From: an uncultured bacterium
Lineage (GTDB): Bacteria > Actinomycetota > Coriobacteriia > Coriobacteriales > Coriobacteriaceae
NCBI GenBank assembly: GCA_905215525.1
Contig: CAJMQJ010000001.1
Span: 310,001 to 374,000 of the forward strand
Direction of reading: 5' to 3'
Length of the DNA stretch: 64,000 nucleotides
The notes below the pieces were generated by a model. It was given only the letters and a program-made list of their open reading frames with translations, ran no database searches and had not been told where the DNA came from. Every line of letters begins with the position of its first letter. Within the stretch, counting starts at the first letter, position 1. Positions 1 to 8,530 of this stretch are shown piece by piece. The translations under genes and the position numbers were made by a program.

Positions 1-476
1 GCGAGGACGGAGCATCCGTTCCAGGGCTTCAGGTTGGGGTCCACTAGGAGAAAGGATCCCATCGGATAGCATTTGGACATGGCAGATGTGTCCATTTGAA
101 CAAAGAAGCACCCGCGATGTTTTTTGAATACGGATGAGGGGAGCGCCGTTGTTCCGGTCTGCTTAAGTCCAGTTCTGCCTCCATTCATCTGGATTTTAAA
201 TACATCGCAAAGGGAGTCAGTAGCAGTTTCCTTGGAATTCGGCTTCCGTCCTCCGTGGTCGAGCTTTGCGGCAAGCCCTGCGGTTTCTGATGCGAGGTCG
301 TCAAGCTGCAGATTGAATTTCGAAACGATCTTGAGCAGTGTCGACCGGCGGATGGCATAGCGGTCCTTTTCCCAACGGCATACCGTTTCTTTGGAGACGC
401 CGACAAGTGCCGCGAACTCCTCCTGCGTGAGCTGGTCGCGCTTGCGAAGCGCCTTTATGTTTTGACCCGTTCCCAT
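1..476 (-). CDS. XRE-family regulator with S24/LexA-like C-terminal region (3' end outside window)
   Basis: An open frame starts at the ATG at 476-474 and runs off the window edge; 158 codons are visible. Residues about 4-60 form a helix-turn-helix of the XRE type (NIKALRKRDQLTQEEFAAL then GVSKETVCRWEKDRYAI). Residues about 118-158 resemble the start of an S24/LexA-type fold (CFFVQMDTSAMSKCYPMG, then LLVDPNLKP), with a Ser where LexA-like proteins have the GDSM serine. The start lies 1 nt after the stop of the upstream arginine-deiminase paralogue, so the two are probably translationally coupled. The gene may regulate the ADI locus. I cannot judge whether it self-cleaves because the lysine part is off the window. 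Confidence 0.8.
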   Translation of the reverse strand, partial: MGTGQNIKALRKRDQLTQEEFAALVGVSKETVCRWEKDRYAIRRSTLLKIVSKFNLQLDDLASETAGLAAKLDHGGRKPNSKETATDSLCDVFKIQMNGGRTGLKQTGTTALPSSVFKKHRGCFFVQMDTSAMSKCYPMGSFLLVDPNLKPWNGCSVL

Positions 477-477
477 G

Positions 478-1728
478 TTATGAAGCGCGGACGAGGGGAA
501 GGCAGAGGCAGTTGGGGCCGCCAAAGCCGTTTGTCAGCTCAAAGATAGAGATGGGCACAAGTTCAATACCGGCCTGCTCCAGTGCCTTGTTAGTCTCGGT
601 GTTCTCTTCGTATACGCAGACCTTGCCGGGTTCCAGGCAAAGGGTGCTTATGGCATTGTTGGTTCTTTCGACCTCTGCCGCTCCGGGATTTGAGCCGCCG
701 CAAGGGATAAATTGCGGTGAACTTAAACCCAGGGCTAATCCCAGCGCTTCTTTTAGTCCGCCTTCGACATGACGCGCCCGGGTTGTCCTTTCCGATCTGC
801 CTCGTGTAATGCAGTAGACCCGCGCTTGGTCCAGGAGCTCCCGGTCAATGAGGAATGTCTCATAGTTAACACGAGCAAAGTATGTGTCGAGATGAATGCA
901 GAGATCATCGTAGGGAACCTCAATGGCCCATACGGAGTCAATAGTCGAGTTCTCGTCCCAGAGCAAGTTATTCGCTAGGGTGTCTATAGCTGCTGGCTCG
1001 GTTCGTTGAGAGATGCCAACGGCTACATTTTCGCTGTTGAGGTTGTGAAGGTCGCCGCCTTCAATGTGGTAAGTCGATTCATGCTTGAAGAACTGAGGAG
1101 TCTCGCGGAAATCCGGATGATAGTTAAAAATCGTTTTATAGGCGATAACCTCACGGTTGCGCTCTGGCCAGTACATATGGTTGAGCGTGACACCTTCGCC
1201 GATGACGCTTGCTGGATCGCGCGTGAACCACATGGTGTTAAGGGGGGCTATGAGAAGGTCGTCGGGTGAGTATGCGTCTCCCGTCAGCTTTGAGAGGCTG
1301 AACACCTCCTTGTTCGTGTCGAAGACCTGGGAGTAGCGAACGCCGTTGACGGCTGCCTGGACCAGGTCGCGGGAACCTTCGATATGCTCAAGATACTCGC
1401 GAATGGCGGACTCGAGCTCCATGCCCCTCGCGCCGCATTCTGCAATGTAGTTATCGATAAAAGAGTGATGCGCCTGTTTTGTCGCATCGAGGGCTTCGGT
1501 AAGAAGGTTCTCGAGATAGAGAATCTCTACTCCTTCGTGCTCGAGCATTGCCGAGTAAGCATGATGCTCCCCAAGAGCCTTTTCAAGATCAAATGAATTG
1601 CTAGAAGGGCGTAGCGTAAAGACTTGATTGAACTGGCCGTCGGGGTAGTTGCGCGTTTCGGGGCCGGGGCAGTGCAGCAGGACCCTTTTTAGCTTTCCTA
1701 TTTCGTTTTGAACATGCAATGCGGACAT
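478..1728 (-). CDS. Divergent arginine deiminase paralogue (guanidine-modifying superfamily)
   Basis: A 416-residue protein that aligns along its length with ArcA encoded at 3485-4729. It keeps the FTRDPA, NHMYWPERNRE, HIEGGDL and IHLDT motifs and the C-terminal cysteine (Cys407). The loop before this cysteine reads NGFGGPNC, where the neighbouring ArcA has RGRGGPRC. The Arg five residues before the nucleophile (Arg401 in Pseudomonas ADI, reported to gate the active site) is Phe here. ADI normally hydrolyses arginine to citrulline and ammonia; this copy may use another guanidino or ureido substrate, or be impaired. It is transcribed away from the ADI operon and is followed by the XRE gene. 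Confidence 0.85.
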   Translation of the reverse strand: MSALHVQNEIGKLKRVLLHCPGPETRNYPDGQFNQVFTLRPSSNSFDLEKALGEHHAYSAMLEHEGVEILYLENLLTEALDATKQAHHSFIDNYIAECGARGMELESAIREYLEHIEGSRDLVQAAVNGVRYSQVFDTNKEVFSLSKLTGDAYSPDDLLIAPLNTMWFTRDPASVIGEGVTLNHMYWPERNREVIAYKTIFNYHPDFRETPQFFKHESTYHIEGGDLHNLNSENVAVGISQRTEPAAIDTLANNLLWDENSTIDSVWAIEVPYDDLCIHLDTYFARVNYETFLIDRELLDQARVYCITRGRSERTTRARHVEGGLKEALGLALGLSSPQFIPCGGSNPGAAEVERTNNAISTLCLEPGKVCVYEENTETNKALEQAGIELVPISIFELTNGFGGPNCLCLPLVRAS

Positions 1729-1779
1729 GTGACCTCGCTTTGGCGATGAGTATTGATTGCTTCCATAGTGTCACATTAG

Positions 1780-2005
1780 AAGCTTGTTTCAATTTACATC
1801 ATGTTTGCCACAGGAGAATGGCACGACCCAAGTAAATAATTGACGTTAAACATCTATCAAAAGTGATAATTGATAAATTACGTCAATCTAAAGTCCGTTT
1901 ACGGGTCGATGCGCTTCGTTGGCGGGCGAAGAGGCGGAAGAGTGTTTTGCGCGATGACACAATGGCTTTGCCGGCAACGAAAAACCCCTGAATTAAGGAG
2001 GAGAG
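1780..2005. promoter_or_regulatory. Divergent ADI promoter region with nested dyads
   Basis: AT-rich region between the two divergent ADI units. ATTGACGT (1839-1846) and ACGTCAAT (1880-1887) form an inverted repeat that encloses TATCA-AAAG-TGATA (1855-1868). TTGACG at 1840-1845 followed by TGATAA at 1864-1869 (18-nt spacer) is a plausible plus-strand promoter for the antiporter gene. The inverted copy supplies a -35-like TTGACG for the other strand. The dyads overlap the promoter, as expected of an operator. The regulator (ArgR-, FNR- or XRE-type) is not identified. Confidence 0.5.
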
Positions 2006-3442
2006 ATGGCAGAGACAGAAAAGAAGCGCACTCTTCGAGTCCCGCACGTGTACACCATCATTCTCGTCTTGATGGCCGTATTTGCCGTTCTGACCTGGGT
2101 CGTGCCTTCGGGTTCGTTTGAGCGCCAGGAGGTTAACGGTCGCGAGGTAACGGTCTCGGGCACCTATGAGCCTGTCGATAAGGTCTATACGGACGAGGAC
2201 GGCAACGAGGTCGATCTTCGCCAAGGCATCTTCGAAGTACTTGAGGCCCCTGCGATCGGCATCCAGCAAGCGGTCGAGGTCGTTGCATTCATTATGATCG
2301 TGGGAGGTTCCTTCCAGGTCATCACGGCGACCGGAGCCATCACGAGCGGCGTCGCCCGAGTGGTGAAGAAGTTCAAGAGCAAGGACGTCCTCATTATTCC
2401 GATCCTAATGGTGCTTTTTGCCTTGGGCGGCAGCACCTTTGGTATGGCAGAGGAGACGCTTCCGTTCTTTGCGATTCTTATGCCGATCATGATGGCCATG
2501 GGCTTCGACTCAATTACGGCGTTCATGACGGTGTTTGTGGGTGCCCGTATCGGATACATCGCATCTACCGTAAACCCGTTCAACGTCCTGATTTCCCAGG
2601 GCATCCTCGGTATCCAGGGCAACCCCCAGCTTTGGTTGCGTACTATCGCCCTTGTCGTGCTCACTGCAGTTGCCATCGCATGGGTTGTGATGTATGCCCT
2701 CAAGGTTAAGAAGAATCCCGAGGCATCCCCAGCTTTCCACGATGATATCGAGAAGCGCAAAGAGTTTGGTGCGGACGAGAATCTCCTCGATAGCGAGTTC
2801 ACCGGTAGGCAGAAAGCCGTTATGGTTATTTTCGTGCTTGGACTTGCCGCCATCATTTGGGGTCTGGTGGCCCAGGGCTGGTACATGAACGAAATCTCTG
2901 CGATTTTCTTGGCCATGGCCCTTCTTTCGGGTGTTGTTTCCGGGATGAATGAGAAGGAGATCGCTGGCGAGTTCGTTAAGGGAATTGCAGACTTCGCGTT
3001 CTCTGCCATCGTTGTTGGCCTCGCCCGCGGAATCCTCGTAATCGCCAATGACGGCCTCATCATCGATACGATTCTCAACACGCTCGCCACGGCTCTCTCT
3101 GGAGTTCCGGCAGTTATCTTTACGAGCATTCTCTACGTCGTGGATAACCTTCTGTCGATCCTCGTTCCGAGCTCCTCGGGCATCGCTGCTCTTACGATTC
3201 CCATTTTCGGCCCGCTTGTTGAGCTGATGGGCTTAAACCCCGAGGCTGCAGTTACCGGCCTTTCCATGGGCAGTGCTGCCATGTCTCTCATTTCGCCGAC
3301 AAGCGCGATGCTCGTTGCCGGTCTTGGCGTCTGCAAGATTCCGCTTGGCCAGTGGTGGAAGGTCGCTTGGAAATTCTTCCTGGTCGTAAGCGTTATCTGC
3401 ATGGCATTCACTGCGGTTTCGGGTCTTATCCCCCTGCCGTAA
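2006..3442 (+). CDS. YfcC/ArcD-type basic amino acid antiporter
   Basis: A 478-residue, highly hydrophobic protein with roughly 12 membrane segments, beginning TLRVPHVYTIILVLMAVF. It has the YfcC-family look (FGMAEETLPFFAILMPIMMA; then VPSSSGIAALTIPIFGPL), a family that includes streptococcal arginine/ornithine antiporters. AAGGAGGAG sits 6-8 nt before the ATG. As the first gene of antiporter-arcA-arcB-arcC it probably exchanges external arginine for ornithine. Related YfcC proteins carry other substrates, so the assignment rests on operon context. Confidence 0.82.
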   Translation: MAETEKKRTLRVPHVYTIILVLMAVFAVLTWVVPSGSFERQEVNGREVTVSGTYEPVDKVYTDEDGNEVDLRQGIFEVLEAPAIGIQQAVEVVAFIMIVGGSFQVITATGAITSGVARVVKKFKSKDVLIIPILMVLFALGGSTFGMAEETLPFFAILMPIMMAMGFDSITAFMTVFVGARIGYIASTVNPFNVLISQGILGIQGNPQLWLRTIALVVLTAVAIAWVVMYALKVKKNPEASPAFHDDIEKRKEFGADENLLDSEFTGRQKAVMVIFVLGLAAIIWGLVAQGWYMNEISAIFLAMALLSGVVSGMNEKEIAGEFVKGIADFAFSAIVVGLARGILVIANDGLIIDTILNTLATALSGVPAVIFTSILYVVDNLLSILVPSSSGIAALTIPIFGPLVELMGLNPEAAVTGLSMGSAAMSLISPTSAMLVAGLGVCKIPLGQWWKVAWKFFLVVSVICMAFTAVSGLIPLP

Positions 3443-3484
3443 ATGCAAAACCCCACATACAAGTTGTGAGAAAGAAGGATAGAG

Positions 3485-4729
3485 ATGAACAAAGGACTGA
3501 ACGTTCATAGCGAGATTGGCGCCCTCAAGAAGGTGTGCGTCCATCGCCCCGGTATGGATCTTGTAAACATGAAGGCGGAGGATTTCGACCGCGTTTGGAT
3601 TCACGACGCGTTCTATCTGGACTATGCCCAGAAAGAGCACGATCAGTTTACCGACCTTCTTCGCGGCGCTGGCGCCGAGGTCGTCTATATGGAAGAGCTG
3701 CTCGCTGAGACGTTTGACAAAGTCGAGGGCACTCGCGCAGAGTTCATGACGAAGTTCATGGGTGAGTCCGGCATCTCCAACGCGGCCCTTCGCCAGGCCG
3801 TTGTCGAGAAGCTTGATTCGATTAAGGACAACAAGGAGTTTGTCCTTGCTGCCATGGGCGGCCTCTACGTTCGCGACCTCGAGATCCCCAAGGTTGGCGG
3901 TTCTCTTGCCAGTATGGACGGCGAGGAGTTGAAGGCTGACGATATGGTGCTGTTCCCCATGCCGGCCTCGTATTTCTCCCGTGACCCCCTGGCTGTCGTG
4001 GGCAAGGGCGCTACCATGAACCGCATGTACTGGAATCAGCGCAATCGCGAGGTAATCTTCTACGAAACGGTGCTCCGCAACCATCCCGATTACGCCGGTA
4101 GCCCCATTTGGTATGACCACAACAGCGAGTGGCATATCGAGGGCGGCGATATCCTCAACATCAACGCCAAGACGCTCGCCATCGGTATTTCCGAGCGCAC
4201 CCAGACTGCGGCCATCGATGAGCTCGCCAAGAATATGTTCTGGGGTTCCGATGAGGCCGAGATCGAGAACATCTATGCCATCAAGATCCCGCACGGCTAC
4301 GCCTACATGCACCTCGACACCGTCTGCACGCAGGTCGATCGCGATAAGTTCACGGTCTATCCCGGCATCTACCAGACGCTTCGTGCCTACCGCCTGACCA
4401 AGGGCGATTCGGAGGGGGAGGTGCATATCGAGGAGCTCGAGGGCACCCTGCAGCATATTCTCGAGCTTGCGACGGGTATGGACCACATCACCATGATTGA
4501 GTGCGGTGGTGGCGATCCGATCGAGGCTTCCCGTGAGCAGTGGAACGATGGTTCCAACACTCTTGCGGTCGCACCGGGCAAGGTCTGCGTGTATGAGCGC
4601 AACGTTGTCACCAACGATGCTCTTTACAAGGCCGGCGTCGAGCTGCTCGTCGCTCCCTCCGAGGAGCTTTCTCGCGGTCGCGGCGGCCCGCGTTGCATGA
4701 CCATGCCGTTCTGGCGTGAGGAAATCTAG
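3485..4729 (+). CDS. arcA: Arginine deiminase
   Basis: A 414-residue cytoplasmic enzyme that hydrolyses L-arginine to L-citrulline and ammonia, the first step of the ADI pathway. It has FSRDPLAVVG, MNRMYWNQRNRE, HIEGGDI, MHLDT (His and Asp of the catalytic set) and the C-terminal SRGRGGPRCMTMP with nucleophilic Cys404. Length matches the family. GAAAGGAT precedes the ATG. It lies 42 nt after the antiporter gene, in the operon with arcB and arcC. Unlike the minus-strand paralogue at 478-1728 it has all the expected arginines around the cysteine. Confidence 0.95.
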   Translation: MNKGLNVHSEIGALKKVCVHRPGMDLVNMKAEDFDRVWIHDAFYLDYAQKEHDQFTDLLRGAGAEVVYMEELLAETFDKVEGTRAEFMTKFMGESGISNAALRQAVVEKLDSIKDNKEFVLAAMGGLYVRDLEIPKVGGSLASMDGEELKADDMVLFPMPASYFSRDPLAVVGKGATMNRMYWNQRNREVIFYETVLRNHPDYAGSPIWYDHNSEWHIEGGDILNINAKTLAIGISERTQTAAIDELAKNMFWGSDEAEIENIYAIKIPHGYAYMHLDTVCTQVDRDKFTVYPGIYQTLRAYRLTKGDSEGEVHIEELEGTLQHILELATGMDHITMIECGGGDPIEASREQWNDGSNTLAVAPGKVCVYERNVVTNDALYKAGVELLVAPSEELSRGRGGPRCMTMPFWREEI

Positions 4730-4746
4730 TCAGCGTTAGCGTATCT

Positions 4747-4774
4747 GGGCGGCGCGTGTGCGTCTGCGCCGCCC
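4747..4774 (+). other. Intercistronic hairpin between arcA and arcB
   Basis: GGGCGGCGC (4747-4755) pairs with GCGCCGCCC (4766-4774). No T run follows, so it is more likely an mRNA-processing or stability element than a terminator; it could set the arcA:arcB transcript ratio. Confidence 0.5.
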
Positions 4775-4815
4775 ATCCCTCCTTGTGTGTTCCAACAACC
4801 GAAAGGACTCAAATC

Positions 4816-5823
4816 ATGGCTCTTAATCTTTCTGGTCGAAGCGTTCTTACCCTGCTTGACTTTACGTCCGAGGAAATCGAGTACATGCTCGACCTCTCAA
4901 AGAACTTCAAGGATATGAAGCGTGCCGGTTATCCGCACCGCTTTCTCGAGGGCAAGAACATTGTCCTGCTGTTTGAGAAGACCTCCACGCGCACGCGCTG
5001 TGCCTTCGAGGTCGGCGGTATGGACCTGGGTATGGGCGTGACCTACCTCGACCCCGGCTCGTCGCAGATGGGCAAGAAAGAGTCCATCGAGGATACCGCC
5101 CGCGTGCTCGGTCGCATGTATGACGGTATTGAGTATCGCGGCTCCGACCAGTCGATCGTCGAGGAGCTTGCCGCCAAGGCTGGCGTTCCCGTCTGGAACG
5201 GTCTGACCAACGAGTACCATCCCACCCAGGCCCTTGCCGACATTCTTACCATGCGTGAGGAGTTTGGCGACACGCGCGGCATGAAGCTCACCTATATGGG
5301 TAAGGAGCAGGGCAACGTCAGCGACTCCCTGATGGTTATCTGCGCCAAGCTCGGCATTAACTTCTGCTCCTGCGGACCCAAGGGCGATGTCGAGGGCGCC
5401 ACGCACTTCGATCCCGAGCTTCTTGAGCGCTGCCAGGAGATCGCCGCTCAGAATGGCTGCACGATCCAGCTCACTGAGGATATCGACGAGGGCGTCAAGG
5501 ATGCAGACGTGATCTATACGGACGTTTGGGTCGGTATGGGCCAGGCTGAGGAGCTGTGGAAGAGCCGAATCGATCTTCTCTCTCCCTATCGAGTAACGCC
5601 CGAGGTCATGGCCAAGGCAAACCCCGGCGCCATCTTTATGCACTGCCTGCCGAGCTTCCACGATACGCAGACCACCATCGGCGCCGAGATTGCCGAGAAG
5701 TTCGGCGTGACCGAGATGGAGGTTTCCGACGAGGTCTTTGAGAGCGCGCAGTCTCGCGTGTTCCAGGAGGCCGAGAACCGCATGCATACCATTAAGGCCA
5801 TGATGTACGCGACGCTTCGCTAA
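4816..5823 (+). CDS. arcB: Ornithine carbamoyltransferase (catabolic)
   Basis: A 335-residue cytosolic transferase. In the ADI pathway it works as phosphorolytic citrulline cleavage, giving ornithine and carbamoyl phosphate. The carbamoyl-phosphate loop is EKTSTRTRCAFE, followed by DPGSSQMGKKESIEDTARVL and the ornithine loop HCLPSFHD. The start at 4816 was chosen because GAAAGGA lies 9 nt upstream and MALNLSGRSVLTLLDF is the usual family N-terminus; an upstream in-frame ATG at 4756 would add 20 atypical residues. The catabolic role comes from its place between arcA and arcC. Confidence 0.95.
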   Translation: MALNLSGRSVLTLLDFTSEEIEYMLDLSKNFKDMKRAGYPHRFLEGKNIVLLFEKTSTRTRCAFEVGGMDLGMGVTYLDPGSSQMGKKESIEDTARVLGRMYDGIEYRGSDQSIVEELAAKAGVPVWNGLTNEYHPTQALADILTMREEFGDTRGMKLTYMGKEQGNVSDSLMVICAKLGINFCSCGPKGDVEGATHFDPELLERCQEIAAQNGCTIQLTEDIDEGVKDADVIYTDVWVGMGQAEELWKSRIDLLSPYRVTPEVMAKANPGAIFMHCLPSFHDTQTTIGAEIAEKFGVTEMEVSDEVFESAQSRVFQEAENRMHTIKAMMYATLR

Positions 5824-5859
5824 GGGTTGGAAGATGCAGAACATTTAGAAGGAGGAATC

Positions 5860-6822
5860 ATGAGCAAGCCTTACGGCAAGCCCGATCGTATTGTCGTCGC
5901 CCTCGGCGGCAACGCCCTCGGCAACAACCCCGTCGAGCAGATCGAGGCCGTGAGCAACACCGCCCACGCTCTCCTCGGTCTCATCGAGCAGGGCAACGAG
6001 ATCATCATCACCCACGGCAACGGCCCGCAGGTCGGCATGATCCAGAACGCCTTCGCCGCCGCCCACGACGCCATCGGCACCCCCGAGATGCCGCTGCCCG
6101 AGTGCGGCGCCATGTCCCAGGGCTACATCGGCTACCACCTGCAGCAGGGCATTGGCCGCGAGATGCACAAGCGCTACAAGCGTTGGCACGCCGCCACCGT
6201 CGTCACCCAGATCGAGTGCGACCCCGACGACCCCGCGTTCAAGAACCCGACCAAGCCGATCGGCCCCTTCTACACCGAGGAGCAGGCCAAGGAGTTCATG
6301 GCCGAGGATCCCTCCAAGGTCTTCGTCGAGGACTCCGGCCGCGGCTGGCGTCGCGTCGTCGCCTCCCCCGATCCCAAGAAGATCGTCGAGGCTGACTCCA
6401 TCCTCAACCTGCTCGACAACGAGTTCATCGTCATCGCCTGCGGTGGCGGCGGCATCCCCGTCGTCCGCGACTACGAGAACAAGGGCTGCTACAAGGGCGT
6501 TCCCGCCGTCATCGACAAGGACCTGGGCGGCGAGCTGCTGGCCGAGGACTGCGACGCCGACGTCCTGTTCCTGCTGACCGCCGTTGAGCATGTCGCCATC
6601 AACTTTGGCAAGCCCAACCAGGAGGAGCTCGAGGACCTCACCGCCGACGAGGCCGAGCGCCTGGCCGACGAGGGCCAGTTCGGCAAGGGTTCCATGGAGC
6701 CCAAGGTCCGCGCTGCCATCAAGTTTGCCCGTTCCCGCAAGGGCCGCACCTGCATCATCGGCGCCCTGGACAAGGCCGCCGAGACCATGGCCGGCCTCTC
6801 GGGCACCCGCATCCACGAGTAG
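5860..6822 (+). CDS. arcC: Carbamate kinase
   Basis: A 320-residue kinase that transfers phosphate from carbamoyl phosphate to ADP, the ATP-yielding last step of the ADI pathway. N-terminal IVVALGGNALG, then THGNGPQVGMI, and the IACGGGGIPV segment are diagnostic of the amino-acid-kinase fold carbamate kinases. AGAAGGAGG precedes the ATG at 5860; an in-frame ATG at 5827 would add 11 residues without a good ribosome site. Codons are almost uniformly C- or G-ending, which suggests high expression. It closes the operon, ahead of the terminator at 6888. Confidence 0.95.
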   Translation: MSKPYGKPDRIVVALGGNALGNNPVEQIEAVSNTAHALLGLIEQGNEIIITHGNGPQVGMIQNAFAAAHDAIGTPEMPLPECGAMSQGYIGYHLQQGIGREMHKRYKRWHAATVVTQIECDPDDPAFKNPTKPIGPFYTEEQAKEFMAEDPSKVFVEDSGRGWRRVVASPDPKKIVEADSILNLLDNEFIVIACGGGGIPVVRDYENKGCYKGVPAVIDKDLGGELLAEDCDADVLFLLTAVEHVAINFGKPNQEELEDLTADEAERLADEGQFGKGSMEPKVRAAIKFARSRKGRTCIIGALDKAAETMAGLSGTRIHE

Positions 6823-6887
6823 CCCCTACTCCGTTGCCTCTCTCGTGGGCGCCAGGCAAGACGTCCACAAACTAGCCTCTCTCCATG

Positions 6888-6920
6888 AGCCCCGCAGTCC
6901 GCTCCGGCTGCGGGGCTTTT
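6888..6920 (+). terminator. Intrinsic terminator of the ADI operon
   Basis: AGCCCCGCAG (6888-6897) pairs with CTGCGGGGCT (6908-6917) around a 10-nt loop, followed by TTTT. It sits 66 nt past the arcC stop. Confidence 0.85.
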
Positions 6921-6936
6921 GCTATTCACCTAGTCG

Positions 6937-7156
6937 TTGGGGACAGACTTAAATGAGTAGTCCAAAACGGGTGCAGTTTCTTTTGAGGTCCTCAACGGGA
7001 AAATGCATCCCGGAATTTGGCCGAAAAGCGGGATGTTGTTTCCCAAACGGACCGCTAGCGGAAAGCGCATCTCACCATTGAGTTCCAAAATGGGATGCGC
7101 TTTCCGTACCGGCGGTTCCTGGCAATCTGGGACTACTCATTTAAGTCTGTCCCCAA
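6937..7156. repeat. Long inverted-repeat element, 27-bp arms
   Basis: A perfect 27-bp inverted repeat: the left arm (6937-6963) starts TTGGGGACAGACTTAAATG and the right arm (7130-7156) is its reverse complement. The 166 nt between hold further pairings, for example GGAAAGCGCATC near 7054 with its inverse near 7095-7107. No gene is seen. It resembles a non-autonomous palindromic element; arms of related design (ends in GGGGAC or GGGACAGG) recur in this window. Confidence 0.7.
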
Positions 7157-7172
7157 TGAGTGTCCCCAATGA

Positions 7173-8174
7173 CTAGTAGTAGGCCCACATGGCTTCGATT
7201 TCGTTGAGGACCTCCACCACGCCCCAGCGGCGGGCGCTGCGGCTGGCCGAGTTGGGGTCGTAGACGCCAATCTGGTTGGCATCGTCGATGCCGTAGAGCA
7301 CGATATAGTGGCCTACGTTGGTAAACGTGCCGGGGCGCACTGCGGCGATGACGGGCGCACCCGAGCGAAGTGCTTGGGTAATCGATTCGCGATTGTTATA
7401 GAGCTGTGTTCCGTTGAGCCCCAGCTGCCACGCACCGCCTGTCATAAACGACCACTCGGTGGCACCAGTGGGGGCGTAGTTGCCGGCTTCGGCCAGTGCG
7501 CATATATCGACCGGCGTCTTATCGGTATGGCCGGTCTTAAAGATATAGACCATGGTGAGGCAAGTGGGACCGCAAGCGTTTTCGCGAATAGTGCCACCGG
7601 CATAGGGCAGCTCCGACCATGCGGGGTCAATTTGGTAGATGTGGGGCATGGTGCCGGCCTGCCACTGCGAGCGTGGGGTCGAAAAAGCAAATGAGTAACC
7701 GGGTGCGACGGGAGCTTTAAGCAGCTTGTCCTCGGCAGTGGGCTCGAGACCGGCTGATCCGTGAGAGATACAGGATCCCAAAAACACAAAGACGAGGCAG
7801 GCGGCGATGGAGCAAAACGCAAGGCGTAGGCGGCGGGCCGGAAGCGCGTGACTTGTGGTGTGCGACGCGGGGCGAGGGGCGGAATTGCCGCGATCGCGTT
7901 GAGGTCGCGAAAAGGAGCGCTTAACGTAGTAGTCGGTCTTACGGCGATCGTAGCGGCGTGGCTGCGATGTGTCGGTCTGGCGTTGGCGTGTGCTCGTACT
8001 CATGCGGTCTGACTGCTGCACGGTACGGCTTTGTTGCCGAGAAGAAGCCCCGAGCTGCTCTTGGGGGCGCTGCGGGTTGTCGTTGTCGGAGGTGCTTCTG
8101 GGCGTTGGCGTGGTGCGGCCGGCAAGGCGCACGCTTTGTGGCCGTTGGTCGCCGTCATTGTATCCATATGCCAT
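7173..8174 (-). CDS. Membrane-anchored C39-like (papain-fold) peptidase domain protein
   Basis: About 333 residues. The first ~110 are Arg/Gln/Ser/Thr-rich and probably disordered, followed by one hydrophobic segment (LAFCSIAACLVFVFLGSCI) and an outward-facing domain. The catalytic-type cysteine is in NACGPTCLTMVY, the histidine in VGHYIVLYGID, and YDPN supplies the third position. This is the pattern of peptidase C39-like/papain-like domains. Start at 8174 is preferred (AAGG 8 nt upstream); GTG at 8183 would add three residues. Likely role is cleaving or processing a cell-surface or peptide substrate. It is a single-gene unit. Confidence 0.75.
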   Translation of the reverse strand: MAYGYNDGDQRPQSVRLAGRTTPTPRSTSDNDNPQRPQEQLGASSRQQSRTVQQSDRMSTSTRQRQTDTSQPRRYDRRKTDYYVKRSFSRPQRDRGNSAPRPASHTTSHALPARRLRLAFCSIAACLVFVFLGSCISHGSAGLEPTAEDKLLKAPVAPGYSFAFSTPRSQWQAGTMPHIYQIDPAWSELPYAGGTIRENACGPTCLTMVYIFKTGHTDKTPVDICALAEAGNYAPTGATEWSFMTGGAWQLGLNGTQLYNNRESITQALRSGAPVIAAVRPGTFTNVGHYIVLYGIDDANQIGVYDPNSASRSARRWGVVEVLNEIEAMWAYY

Positions 8175-8183
8175 TCGAATCAC

Positions 8184-8530
8184 CTTGCCTCATGTGTAAC
8201 TTGTCTATCCTACATAAAAAGAGGCGCGATACATGGGTATGTGCGCCAAAAGCCTGACAAATGGTATGAACGTTGCCGCGCCGCGCGCCAAGCGTCACGG
8301 CAACAGGTATTCAAAAGCAGACAAGATGAAAGCGTCCAAGACGAATGACGTCTTCCGCCGTTCGTCCCAAAAACGGCGCCGCTCGTTTTGCAGTTCTGCC
8401 TTCAGCCGAGCCACAAGCGGCGCTGCTGTGCCAAGGCCGTATCTTAAAGCCACGAAATAAAAGCGCGCGGCAAAACAGACCGCGCAAGGGGTGACGCCAA
8501 AGAGGCGTCAATAAGGAAAGGAGGGGAACA
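8184..8530 (+). other. Leader region upstream of the permease gene
   Basis: 347 nt without a supported gene. Near the end are two small hairpins: GCGCGCGG/CCGCGC around 8463-8485 and TGACGCC-AAAGA-GGCGTCA around 8491-8510. They lie just before the GGAAAGGAGG ribosome site, so they may shape translation of the permease. No known riboswitch is recognised. Confidence 0.4.

Noticed and set aside
5845..6816. Minus-strand open frame opposite arcC
   Set aside because: Low-complexity Gly/Val/Asp-rich product, fully contained in a gene with clear carbamate-kinase motifs.
6937..7156. Insertion sequence with inverted ends
   Set aside because: Only 220 bp with no transposase gene; kept as a non-autonomous palindromic repeat.
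8233..8460. Small plus-strand frame upstream of the permease
   Set aside because: Basic, low-complexity product with no ribosome site or recognisable features; treated as leader DNA.
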